NCBI GenBank assembly: GCA_001873105.1
Contig: MNYN01000041.1
Span: forward strand, 1 to 64,000
Length of the DNA: 64,000 nucleotides
Source of the DNA: Flavobacteriaceae bacterium CG2_30_34_30
GTDB lineage: Bacteria > Bacteroidota > Bacteroidia > Flavobacteriales > Flavobacteriaceae
Direction of reading: 5' to 3'
In this document: in pieces, positions 25,945-34,323 of the stretch
Layout: the number at the start of each line of letters is the position of its first letter
How positions within the stretch are numbered: position 1 is the first letter of the stretch
Made by a program: the position numbers and the translations under genes
The notes under the pieces: generated by a model
The model's database searches: none
What the model was told of the DNA's origin: nothing
The model's input: only the letters and a program-made list of their open reading frames with translations

Positions 25945-28035
25945 TTACCGAACTCCATGCATTAGTTTCTTTAACAATGGGTTTAATAAAATAGAGACTA
26001 ATCCCAATCCTACCGGAACGAAGGTAAATATTAAAAAGAAGGTTGTCATATCATATTGTTCTGTAATCGCATCGATTTTACCTCCCATAGAGCCTGCAAT
26101 TTTATTTCCGATGGCTATGGCTATATACCAAATACCAAACATCATGGCAATCATTCTTCCAGGTACTAATTTACTTATGTAGGAAAGGGCTACAGGGGAG
26201 AGGCACAATTCACCTAAAGTATGGAATAAATAGGCTAGCACGAGCCAAATGATACTTACCGAAGCCACTTTAGCTCCTTGATCAATTCCCATAGATCCAA
26301 AAGCTAAAGCTGAAAATCCAATACCTAGCAAGACAAGGCCAAGTCCGTATTTTGTTGCTCCACTTGGGTTGTATTTACTTTCCCACCATTTAGAAAACAA
26401 TGGTGCAAAAATTATGATAAAAAGAGAGTTTAAAATTAAAAACCAAGTTGCCGGAATTTCAATTTCATTTTCTTTAATTTTATTTACGGTTGCTTTTACA
26501 ATAGTACTTTTTTCATTTGACTTAAAAGAATTTCTTAAAATTGCAGCCTTTTCCTTATTCAGAAAAATAAAATTCCCTCTTTTATCCACATCAACGATGG
26601 AAACTTCCTCTCCAACAGTCATCTCAATGGGTTCAATTATAGTAACCTGTTGGTTCACCACTTTATCACTTTGCTGAATTTGAGTTGATTCAGTAATTAC
26701 TTCATACGTAAACATAGGTTCCTTGGTGGCTTTGTCTAAAACAGGGAGACCTTGGTTGTCGAGAATTGGTTTTTCAATAGCCAGATAATCAATAACGAAA
26801 GCGTTTGAATTCATGTCTCTATTAATCATCCAAGCCACAAGTGCCCATATTAAAAGAAAACTAAAACCAAGAATTACATTGGAAAGCAAGTACTTTTTAT
26901 AGGTTTGTTTAAAGAGCAAATAAAGTACCCACGTTATTATAGCAATGGGAACTACAGTAATTAAAATATTGGATATTAAAAATAGGGTAGCATAATTTCC
27001 CGACATGATCCTATTGGTATAATCCTTTGCAAAAATGGTCATAGAGCCACCAGCTTGCTCAAAAGATGCCCAGAAACACACGGTGAAAATAGCAAAGAAA
27101 ACAATAGCAATCATCCTATCTCTAATAATGGCAGGGTACCGAAGGATTCTTGAAATAAGTAAAACTAAGAACAATACTAGTCCAACAAGAATGGTTTGAT
27201 TGGAATAATCTACTCCTCCCAATTCCAGTAAAGTACTCCCTCCTATTTTTGAAGCGGGATCATTAATAATCCAAACAAGACCAATTATAGTAACAAGTAC
27301 AATGATAACTTTATCAAAAAGAGTAAATGGATTTAAACGGTCGCCTTCAAAATCGAGAGCTGCGGCTTTTGATTCTTCAGTTTCCATTAAAGGTTTTTTT
27401 CCTACTTCGCCAAATATTTTCTGTGCAAAGTAAAACTGAAGCATCCCAAGAAGCATAAAAACTCCCGCTAATCCAAATCCATAACTCCACCCAATTTTTT
27501 CGCCCAGATAACCACATAATAAAATTCCTAGAAAAGCTCCTGCATTTACACCCATATAAAATATGGTGTAGGCACCGTCTTTTTTCTCTGGGAAATCTTT
27601 ATAAAGTTGCGATATTATAGAAGTAATATTTGGTTTAAAAAAGCCATTACCTGCTATTAAAAGTCCTATTCCTATATAAAGAAAAATAGGTTCAAACTCC
27701 ATAGCCATAGAAGCGTGCCCTAGAGTCATTAAAAGGGCTCCAATAACTACTGCTTTTCTAAAACCAATATATTTATCGGCTATATAACCTCCTAAAATGG
27801 GGGTTAAATACACCAATGCCGTGTAGGTGCCATACAATGCTAAGGCGTGTTCACGTGGCCAATCCCATCCGCCAAGTCCAAAAGCACTAACAAGGAATAA
27901 AACCAAAATAGCGCGCATACCATAATAGGAAAAACGCTCCCACATTTCGGTAAAAAACAAAACAAATAAACCTGCAGGATGCCCTAAAACATTTGTTGCA
28001 AAAAAGTTTTCAGAGGAGGAGTTTGTAGTAGCCAT
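25945..28035 (-). CDS. POT family proton-coupled di/tripeptide transporter with extra membrane pair and periplasmic domain
   Basis: MFS peptide symporter of 696 residues. The proton-coupling motif ExxER is E30-x-x-E33-R34 in FFTEMWERFSYYGM, and GNGFFKPNI (about 129-137) is the second POT signature. Compared with its 522-residue neighbour, it carries an insertion between TM7 (about 308-330) and TM8 (IPATWFLILNSLF, 527-539). The insertion has two additional hydrophobic helices (about 350-375 and 383-404) and a soluble segment of about 120 residues (405-526) expected in the periplasm. It is separated by 3 bases from the second POT gene, so they are cotranscribed with the DPP4-like peptidase upstream. 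Confidence 0.92.
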   Translation of the reverse strand: MATTNSSSENFFATNVLGHPAGLFVLFFTEMWERFSYYGMRAILVLFLVSAFGLGGWDWPREHALALYGTYTALVYLTPILGGYIADKYIGFRKAVVIGALLMTLGHASMAMEFEPIFLYIGIGLLIAGNGFFKPNITSIISQLYKDFPEKKDGAYTIFYMGVNAGAFLGILLCGYLGEKIGWSYGFGLAGVFMLLGMLQFYFAQKIFGEVGKKPLMETEESKAAALDFEGDRLNPFTLFDKVIIVLVTIIGLVWIINDPASKIGGSTLLELGGVDYSNQTILVGLVLFLVLLISRILRYPAIIRDRMIAIVFFAIFTVCFWASFEQAGGSMTIFAKDYTNRIMSGNYATLFLISNILITVVPIAIITWVLYLLFKQTYKKYLLSNVILGFSFLLIWALVAWMINRDMNSNAFVIDYLAIEKPILDNQGLPVLDKATKEPMFTYEVITESTQIQQSDKVVNQQVTIIEPIEMTVGEEVSIVDVDKRGNFIFLNKEKAAILRNSFKSNEKSTIVKATVNKIKENEIEIPATWFLILNSLFIIIFAPLFSKWWESKYNPSGATKYGLGLVLLGIGFSALAFGSMGIDQGAKVASVSIIWLVLAYLFHTLGELCLSPVALSYISKLVPGRMIAMMFGIWYIAIAIGNKIAGSMGGKIDAITEQYDMTTFFLIFTFVPVGLGLVSILLNPLLKKLMHGVR

Positions 28036-28038
28036 ATA

Positions 28039-29607
28039 TTAAATTGTTTCTTTTTCTTCAATTTTAACCGCTTCTGCTCCTATCAGTTCTCTTTCATTAT
28101 CTTCAGCACCATGAGTAAGTCGTTTAAGAGGTTTTAACATGATTAAAACAATAATGGCAAAGATTACGGTAAAAATAGTAATTCCTGCAAAAATAGCTAT
28201 ATCGCCAGCCTCAGAGGCAAAGGAGCCAAGTTCACCCGCTACTTTATTACCCAATCCTGTGGAAGCAAAATAAACTCCCATCATTAAAGATGCGTATTTT
28301 ACGGGTGCCAATTTTGTAATAAAAGAGAGCGCAACTGGTGAGGAACACAATTCACCAATAGTGTGAAATAAGTAAGCAAAAACTAACCAATACATGGCAG
28401 AAGCACCATTAGTTTCAAATTGTAATGCGGCAAAGACCATAAATACAAATCCAAATCCCATAATAATTACCCCTACTGCCATTTTAAAAATGGAAGAGGC
28501 TTCTTTGGTTTTTAATTTTCTTTTTGCCCAATAGTTAGCTACAAGTACACCAAATAGGATAATAAATAAAGCATTTAAAGATTGAAACCAAGAAGCTGGA
28601 ACTTCATTACCAATTAACGGTAGTGTAAATGGAAGTATTCTATTCGTTTTCTCTAGCGCATAAATATTCATCAATCCACCTGCTTGTTCAAAAGCTCCCC
28701 AAAAAACAATTACAAGAACAAAAGAAAGTAGCATAACCACATATCTATCTTTCATAATTTGTGTGGTAAGATCTTTATATACCATCATCATCATGGCTAC
28801 AACTATAGTAAGAAAAATAAACAAGGCCCCATAGGCAATTCCCAATTTACACATTCCATAAAAAGAAAGTGCCAAAAGAATTCCGGAAATTAAAAGTTGT
28901 GTTGGAGCTTTAAACAAGCCACTAAAAAGAGAGGTTAGGGAAGCACCTTCATTTCTTTCTTCTTTAGAAAGCAAATTGCCAACATCTTTTAAATATTTTT
29001 GTCCCCATAAGTAAACAACTATACCAAGTGCCATTGCAAAAGCAGCAAGTCCAAAACCATAATGCCATCCTATTTGCTCTCCAACATAACCAACAATTAA
29101 ACTAGAAAGGAATGCTCCAAGATTTATACCTATGTAAAAAATAGTAAACCCTTTATCTCTTCTTATGTCGCCTTCTTTGTATAAACCACCAACCATGGTT
29201 GAAATGTTTGGTTTAAGTAAACCAACTCCGGCTACAATCAAACCTAGTCCGGTATAAAATGCCCACATTTCTTCAATTGATAAAATGCCATGACCCATAA
29301 CAAGTATTATTCCACCGATGAGAACTGCTCTTTTTTGTCCTAATACTTTATCTGCGAGTATCCCACCCGGAATAGAAACTACATACACTAACATGGTGTA
29401 CCATCCATACAAAACAAGTGCTTCAGCAGCAGTCCAGCCAAGACCGGCATTCCCTCCTGTTGTTGCGCTTACAAGATACAGAACAAGTATTGCACGCATT
29501 CCATAATAGGAAAAACGTTCCCACATTTCTGTAAAGAATAAAATATACAAGCCAACCGGATGGCCTAAAAAGTCCTTTTGGACAGCTGTAGTTGAAGTAT
29601 TTTCCAT
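28039..29607 (-). CDS. POT family proton-coupled di/tripeptide transporter
   Basis: Protein of 522 residues with the normal 12+2 helix POT layout. The ExxER motif is E27-x-x-E30-R31 (FFTEMWERFSYYGM); GVGLLKPNIS near 128 and FEQAGGLMNIYA in TM7 are conserved in the family. Its start is 30 bases after the stop of the upstream DPP4-like gene, and its stop is 3 bases before the next POT gene. This order, peptidase then two importers, fits release of dipeptides outside or in the periplasm followed by proton-driven uptake. Confidence 0.95.
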   Translation of the reverse strand: MENTSTTAVQKDFLGHPVGLYILFFTEMWERFSYYGMRAILVLYLVSATTGGNAGLGWTAAEALVLYGWYTMLVYVVSIPGGILADKVLGQKRAVLIGGIILVMGHGILSIEEMWAFYTGLGLIVAGVGLLKPNISTMVGGLYKEGDIRRDKGFTIFYIGINLGAFLSSLIVGYVGEQIGWHYGFGLAAFAMALGIVVYLWGQKYLKDVGNLLSKEERNEGASLTSLFSGLFKAPTQLLISGILLALSFYGMCKLGIAYGALFIFLTIVVAMMMMVYKDLTTQIMKDRYVVMLLSFVLVIVFWGAFEQAGGLMNIYALEKTNRILPFTLPLIGNEVPASWFQSLNALFIILFGVLVANYWAKRKLKTKEASSIFKMAVGVIIMGFGFVFMVFAALQFETNGASAMYWLVFAYLFHTIGELCSSPVALSFITKLAPVKYASLMMGVYFASTGLGNKVAGELGSFASEAGDIAIFAGITIFTVIFAIIVLIMLKPLKRLTHGAEDNERELIGAEAVKIEEKETI

Positions 29608-29637
29608 AGTTTTGATTGGTGTTTAAATTAATTTGGT

Positions 29638-31809
29638 TTATAAATTATTTTTAATAAATTTTGTCATTTTGTTATAAAGATGCAATCGTGTATTGCCTCC
29701 ATAAATGCCGTGATTTTTGTCAGGATATATTGCCCAATCAAAATCTTTATTTGCCTGAACTAATTTTTCTATAAGCCGTGTAGAATTTTGCACGTGCACG
29801 TTATCGTCAGCGCTTCCGTGAACTAATAAAAATTTTCCTTTTAGTTTATCCACATGGGAAATTGGCGAATTTTCATCATAACCACTTGGGTTTTCTTGCG
29901 GTGTGAGCATATACCGTTCGGTATAAATGGTATCATAAAAACGCCAGCTACTCACCGGTGCCACAGCAATGGCAAGAGAAAAAACATCGGCTCCTTGAAA
30001 TAAAGCATTAGATGACATAAAGCCGCCATAACTCCAGCCCCAGATACCAATTCTGGTGGCGTCAATATAAGGCAAAGCACCAAGTTTTTTTGCAGCATCT
30101 ATTTGGTCTATAACCTCGAATTTTCCTAATTCATTTTGGGTCATTTTTTTAAAATCTCTGCCTTTTAATCCGGTACCTCTTCCATCTACACAGGCAATTA
30201 TATATCCTTCCTGTGCAAGCATTTGATGCCAATAATCATTTGAGCCAATCCAAGAATTAGAAACGGTTTGTGACCCAGGACCGGAATATTGATACATAAA
30301 TAATGGATATTTTTTGTTAGCATCAAAATCAACCGGTTTTATAACATACATGTTTAATTCGTTTCCATTGATGTTTATAGTAGAAAATTCCTTAGGAGAG
30401 AGGACATAGCTTTTTAATTTTTTTGATAATTCGCTATTATCCTTTATCAGCCGCAATTGATTTCCGTCTTTTGTATTGCATAAAGTATAGGATGGAGGCG
30501 TATTTGCATTAGAAAAAGTAAGGATAAACAGACTAAAATCTGCACTAAAAGAGGCGCTATTAGTTCCATCATTTTCTGTAAGCCGGGCTTTGTCTTTCCC
30601 ATTTATTTTTATGGAATACACATCTCTATTAATACTTCCATTTTCTGTACTTTGATAAAAAACTTTGTTTGTGTTTTTATCAAATCCATAATAATCAGTA
30701 ACTTCCCAATTGCCATCTGTTACTTGATTAAGAAGTTTTCCTTCGTTACTGTAGTGGTATATATGATTCCAACCGCTTTTTTCGCTTGTCCAAATAAAAC
30801 TATTGTCTTCTAAAAAAGTAAGATTGTCTGTAACGTCCACATAGGCAGCATCTGTTTCTTTTAGTATTAATTTAGTGGCGTTTTTTGAAGCATCTACAAA
30901 AATAAGGTCTATTTCATTTTGTTTTCTGTTGGTAACTTGAACGCTAAGTATATTTTGGTTTTTGGTCCATTGTATTCTAGGAATATAATAAGAATTATAG
31001 GCATTTAAATCAACTCTTGTAGTATTATTTGTTTCTATATCATACAAATGAAGAGATACTTCAGCGTTGTTTTCACCGGCTTTCGGATATTTAAAAACCT
31101 GTTGGGTTTGGTATAAATCGGTGCCATACACGTCCATAGAAAACTCTGGAACTTCGGTTTCATCAAAACGAATAAAGCCTATTGTACTACCGGAAGAATT
31201 CCAGTCAAAAGCGCGAACAAAACCAAATTCTTCTTCATATACCCAATCAGTAATGCCATTGATGATGTGGTTTTTCTTCCCGTCAAAAGTAATTTGCGAA
31301 GTGGTATTGTTTACTAAATTTTTAATGTACAAATTATTTTGATAGCCAAAAGCTAATTTGGTACCATCTGGTGAAAAAGTGGGCTCTTGAATGGCAAAAT
31401 CGGAAACCAATTCCAGTTTTTTTGAATCTAAATCATATACATAATAGCTGCCAAGTGTAGATCGACGGTAAATAGACTCTAATTCTGTAGCTAAAAGTAT
31501 CTTTTTTTCATCCTCACTAAACTGATACGATAATATTTGATTTATGCCCGGTAATTCTGCCGAATTCACAAGTGTAGCAATTTTATTAGAAGTCTTGTAG
31601 TCATAAACATCTATAGTAGAAGCTCTTTTAGAACGGTCGTAATTTAAAACCGAATATTCCTTTCCGTTAGCTAGGGAATGTAGTCGTTCTAAGGATTCTG
31701 TTAGGAAAGTACCACTCCAAATTTCTTCTAGAGTTATTTGTTTTAATTGTGCGGAAACACTGGCAGTAATAAACAAGATAAGGGGGAAAATCGTTTTTAA
31801 AAAACGCAT
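29638..31809 (-). CDS. Dipeptidyl peptidase IV-type S9 peptidase
   Basis: Secreted or periplasmic exopeptidase that removes N-terminal X-Pro/X-Ala dipeptides. It is 723 residues from the ATG at 31809, which gives a clean signal peptide (MRFLKTIFPLILFITASVSAQ); a longer in-frame start at 31839 is less likely. The N-terminal DPP4 propeller contains DWVYEEEFGF, with the paired Glu that bind the substrate N-terminus. The hydrolase domain has GWSYGGFMS (Ser593), HGSADDNVH (Asp668) and KNHGIYG (His700); spacing matches human DPP4. It leads an operon with two POT transporters. Confidence 0.95.
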   Translation of the reverse strand: MRFLKTIFPLILFITASVSAQLKQITLEEIWSGTFLTESLERLHSLANGKEYSVLNYDRSKRASTIDVYDYKTSNKIATLVNSAELPGINQILSYQFSEDEKKILLATELESIYRRSTLGSYYVYDLDSKKLELVSDFAIQEPTFSPDGTKLAFGYQNNLYIKNLVNNTTSQITFDGKKNHIINGITDWVYEEEFGFVRAFDWNSSGSTIGFIRFDETEVPEFSMDVYGTDLYQTQQVFKYPKAGENNAEVSLHLYDIETNNTTRVDLNAYNSYYIPRIQWTKNQNILSVQVTNRKQNEIDLIFVDASKNATKLILKETDAAYVDVTDNLTFLEDNSFIWTSEKSGWNHIYHYSNEGKLLNQVTDGNWEVTDYYGFDKNTNKVFYQSTENGSINRDVYSIKINGKDKARLTENDGTNSASFSADFSLFILTFSNANTPPSYTLCNTKDGNQLRLIKDNSELSKKLKSYVLSPKEFSTININGNELNMYVIKPVDFDANKKYPLFMYQYSGPGSQTVSNSWIGSNDYWHQMLAQEGYIIACVDGRGTGLKGRDFKKMTQNELGKFEVIDQIDAAKKLGALPYIDATRIGIWGWSYGGFMSSNALFQGADVFSLAIAVAPVSSWRFYDTIYTERYMLTPQENPSGYDENSPISHVDKLKGKFLLVHGSADDNVHVQNSTRLIEKLVQANKDFDWAIYPDKNHGIYGGNTRLHLYNKMTKFIKNNL

Positions 31810-32019
31810 AATTTGTCTGTTAAAAAATTGGTATGCCAAGTTTACTAAAATTTCAGCAAAAAAAGAGGATTTTTGGTGTTAAATAGTAAATTTAGCTATT
31901 TTTTTATAGCAGAAAAGGGAAAGATTATACATTGACTCCAAAAATGGAAAAACAAAATGCTTTTGTTTCATACCCATAAAAACGTAAAACGTAAATCCCA
32001 TTTCGTAAATCCTATATGT

Positions 32020-32027
32020 TATCTTTG
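32020..32027 (+). promoter_or_regulatory. Probable -7 element for the HMG-CoA reductase gene
   Basis: TATCTTTG, a full match to TAnnTTTG, ends 19 bases before the ATG at 32047. No matching TTG is found 18-21 bases upstream. Confidence 0.4.
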
Positions 32028-32046
32028 CAAGATAAAATAAAAAAAC

Positions 32047-33360
32047 ATGGTAAAACCCATTTCCGGTTTCTCTAAACTTAGCAAAGAAAAAAAAATACAA
32101 TGGCTGATTTCTACTTATTGCCAAGGGGAGGACAGTATATCAAAAATTTTAAAATCCTATTGGAATACCGATACGAAACTTCAACAATTACACGATGAAT
32201 TTATTGAAAACACCATCAGTAACTTCTATTTGCCCCTAGCAATTGCTCCAAATTTTTTGATAAATGGAAAAATTTACACCCTGCCAATGGCTATCGAAGA
32301 GAGCTCTGTGGTTGCTGCAGCAAGTAATGCGGCAAAATTTTGGTTAGAACGAGGCGGTTTCAAAGCAAAAGTACTTTCTACCACAAAAAATGGTCAGGTA
32401 CACTTTAATTTTTTTGGTAAGAAAAAAGAGTTGGTTTTATTTTTTAACACCATTAAGCCAAAACTTCTACTTTCAATAGCAGCTATTTCAAAAAATATGG
32501 TAAATCGAGGCGGTGGTTTACTTGATATTGTGCTTGTAGATAAAACCAAAGATTTAGAAAACTATTACCAATTGCATTGCACCTTTGAAACTCTAGACGC
32601 TATGGGTGCTAACTTTATAAATAGTTGTTTAGAACAATTTGCCAAGACTCTTCAAGAAGAAGCTATTTACTTCATGCCTTTTATAACTTCAAAAGCTAGG
32701 CTGGAAGTGGTAATGAGCATACTTTCTAATTACGTACCGGAATGTTTGGTTAGAGCAGAAGTGTGTTGCCCTATATCCGATTTGACCACTAAAGAATTGA
32801 AAGGAAAGGACTTTGCCGAAAAAATTATAAGAGCCATTGCCATTGCCAAAGCAGAACCCAGAAGAGCTGTAACGCATAATAAAGGTATAATGAACGGTAT
32901 TGACGCAGTAGTTATAGCAACAGGTAATGACTTTAGAGCTGTAGAAGCAGGAATTCATGCTTATGCCTCAAAAGATGGCAGATACAGCAGTTTAACACAC
33001 GCTGAAATAGTAGGTGATCAATTTCATTATTGGATTGAAATTCCTTTGGCTATTGGCACTGTTGGAGGACTTACCACCTTGCATCCATTAGTAAAAGTAG
33101 CTTTAGAAATTTTACAGAAACCAAGTGCAAAAGACGTTATGCAACTTATTGCAGTTGCCGGGTTGGCTCAAAATTTTGCGGCAATCAAGTCCTTGGTAAC
33201 CATAGGTATTCAAAAAGGGCATATGAAAATGCATTTGATGAATATTCTCAATCAAATGCAAGCTTCAGCAATAGAGAAAAAGGAAGCCATTGAATATTTC
33301 AAAAAAAACACAGTAACCCATAATGCAGTAGTTACTTTTATAGAAAATTTAAGAAAATAA
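32047..33360 (+). CDS. Hydroxymethylglutaryl-CoA reductase, class II
   Basis: Makes mevalonate from HMG-CoA; the committed step of the mevalonate route to isoprenoids. It is 437 residues, soluble, class II by length and lack of membrane helices. Catalytic residues can be placed: Glu84 in AIEESSVVAA, Lys279 in HNKGIMNGIDA, Asp295 in ATGNDFRAVEAG (Lys-Asp spacing 16, as in Pseudomonas mevalonii K267-D283), and the catalytic His within GHMKMH (391-396). Annotation pipelines often label class II enzymes degradative. The adjacent GHMP kinase argues for a biosynthetic role, for example carotenoids, quinones and undecaprenol. Confidence 0.94.
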   Translation: MVKPISGFSKLSKEKKIQWLISTYCQGEDSISKILKSYWNTDTKLQQLHDEFIENTISNFYLPLAIAPNFLINGKIYTLPMAIEESSVVAAASNAAKFWLERGGFKAKVLSTTKNGQVHFNFFGKKKELVLFFNTIKPKLLLSIAAISKNMVNRGGGLLDIVLVDKTKDLENYYQLHCTFETLDAMGANFINSCLEQFAKTLQEEAIYFMPFITSKARLEVVMSILSNYVPECLVRAEVCCPISDLTTKELKGKDFAEKIIRAIAIAKAEPRRAVTHNKGIMNGIDAVVIATGNDFRAVEAGIHAYASKDGRYSSLTHAEIVGDQFHYWIEIPLAIGTVGGLTTLHPLVKVALEILQKPSAKDVMQLIAVAGLAQNFAAIKSLVTIGIQKGHMKMHLMNILNQMQASAIEKKEAIEYFKKNTVTHNAVVTFIENLRK

Positions 33361-33361
33361 A

Positions 33362-34270
33362 TTGAAAACAACCTTTTACGGCAATGGTAAGCTTTTGCTC
33401 ACTTCAGAATATCTAGTGCTAGATGGCGCCAAGGCTCTTGCTATTCCAACAAAATATGGACAGTATTTAGAGGTTGAAAAGTTATCTGAAAAAGTTTTAT
33501 TGTGGAAAAGTTTGGATGAACATAATAGGGTTTGGTTTGATGCCATTTTTAATATTTCCAATGACTCCCTAGAATTATTTACAGAAAAAAATGAAGTATC
33601 AGAAACCTTACTTTTTATTCTTCAACAAACAAAAAAGCTAAATCCTTCCTTTTTATTGGAAAACAAAGGATATCAAATAACCACAAAATTAAATTTTAGC
33701 AAAAACTGGGGTTTAGGCACTTCCTCAACACTAATCTCCACTATTGCTGCTTGGGCAAAGGTAGATGCTTTTACCTTGCTTAAAAACAGTTTTGGAGGAA
33801 GCGGTTATGACATTGCTTGTGCCATACACGACAAACCCATACTTTTTTCCAATAACGAACATCCACCAATAATAGAAGAAGTAGTATTGCCCTGGGATTT
33901 TAAAGACGAACTTTTTTTTGTGTATTTAAATAAAAAACAAGATAGTAAACAAGCTATCGGCAGATACAAGAATCTAAATACAAACAAAAAAGAAGCAATT
34001 GTAAAAGTAAATGCACTAACACAAGCACTTATTTCGTCTAAAACACTTTCTGCATTTGAAAATTTACTGCAAGAACATGAAGAAATCCTTTCTAACCTTC
34101 TGCAGTTGCCAAAGGTGAAAAAAGCCTATTTTAAAGACTATCCGGGAATTATAAAAAGTCTTGGCGCTTGGGGTGGTGATTTTGTTTTGGCAACAAGCAA
34201 AGAGGCTCTCGACTATTTTCCGTCTAAAGGGTACTCTGTGATTATTCCTTTTACAACTATGTTGAAATAA
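33362..34270 (+). CDS. GHMP family kinase (mevalonate-pathway type)
   Basis: Protein of 302 residues of the galactokinase/homoserine/mevalonate/phosphomevalonate kinase fold. The N-terminal strand FYGNGKLLLTSEYLVLDGA and the phosphate-binding NWGLGTSSTLIS (about 115-127) are conserved. SFGGSGYDIACA (about 140) and GAWGGDFVLAT near the C-terminus are further blocks. The start is TTG at 33362, one base after the HMG-CoA reductase stop; any later ATG would cut the first strand, so TTG is required. Coupled translation with the reductase supports mevalonate or phosphomevalonate kinase activity, but substrate choice is not settled by the sequence. Confidence 0.88.
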   Translation: MKTTFYGNGKLLLTSEYLVLDGAKALAIPTKYGQYLEVEKLSEKVLLWKSLDEHNRVWFDAIFNISNDSLELFTEKNEVSETLLFILQQTKKLNPSFLLENKGYQITTKLNFSKNWGLGTSSTLISTIAAWAKVDAFTLLKNSFGGSGYDIACAIHDKPILFSNNEHPPIIEEVVLPWDFKDELFFVYLNKKQDSKQAIGRYKNLNTNKKEAIVKVNALTQALISSKTLSAFENLLQEHEEILSNLLQLPKVKKAYFKDYPGIIKSLGAWGGDFVLATSKEALDYFPSKGYSVIIPFTTMLK

Positions 34271-34299
34271 AAAATGCCTTTCGGTGTGAAAGGCATTTT
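34271..34299. terminator. Bidirectional intrinsic terminator
   Basis: AAAATGCCTTTC (34271-34282) pairs perfectly with GAAAGGCATTTT (34288-34299) around a GGTGT loop. It lies between the convergent GHMP kinase and PpiD-like genes. A-rich and T-rich flanks allow it to work on both strands. Confidence 0.8.
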
Positions 34300-34323
34300 A
34301 TTCATTCAAAATCAACTTATTTT

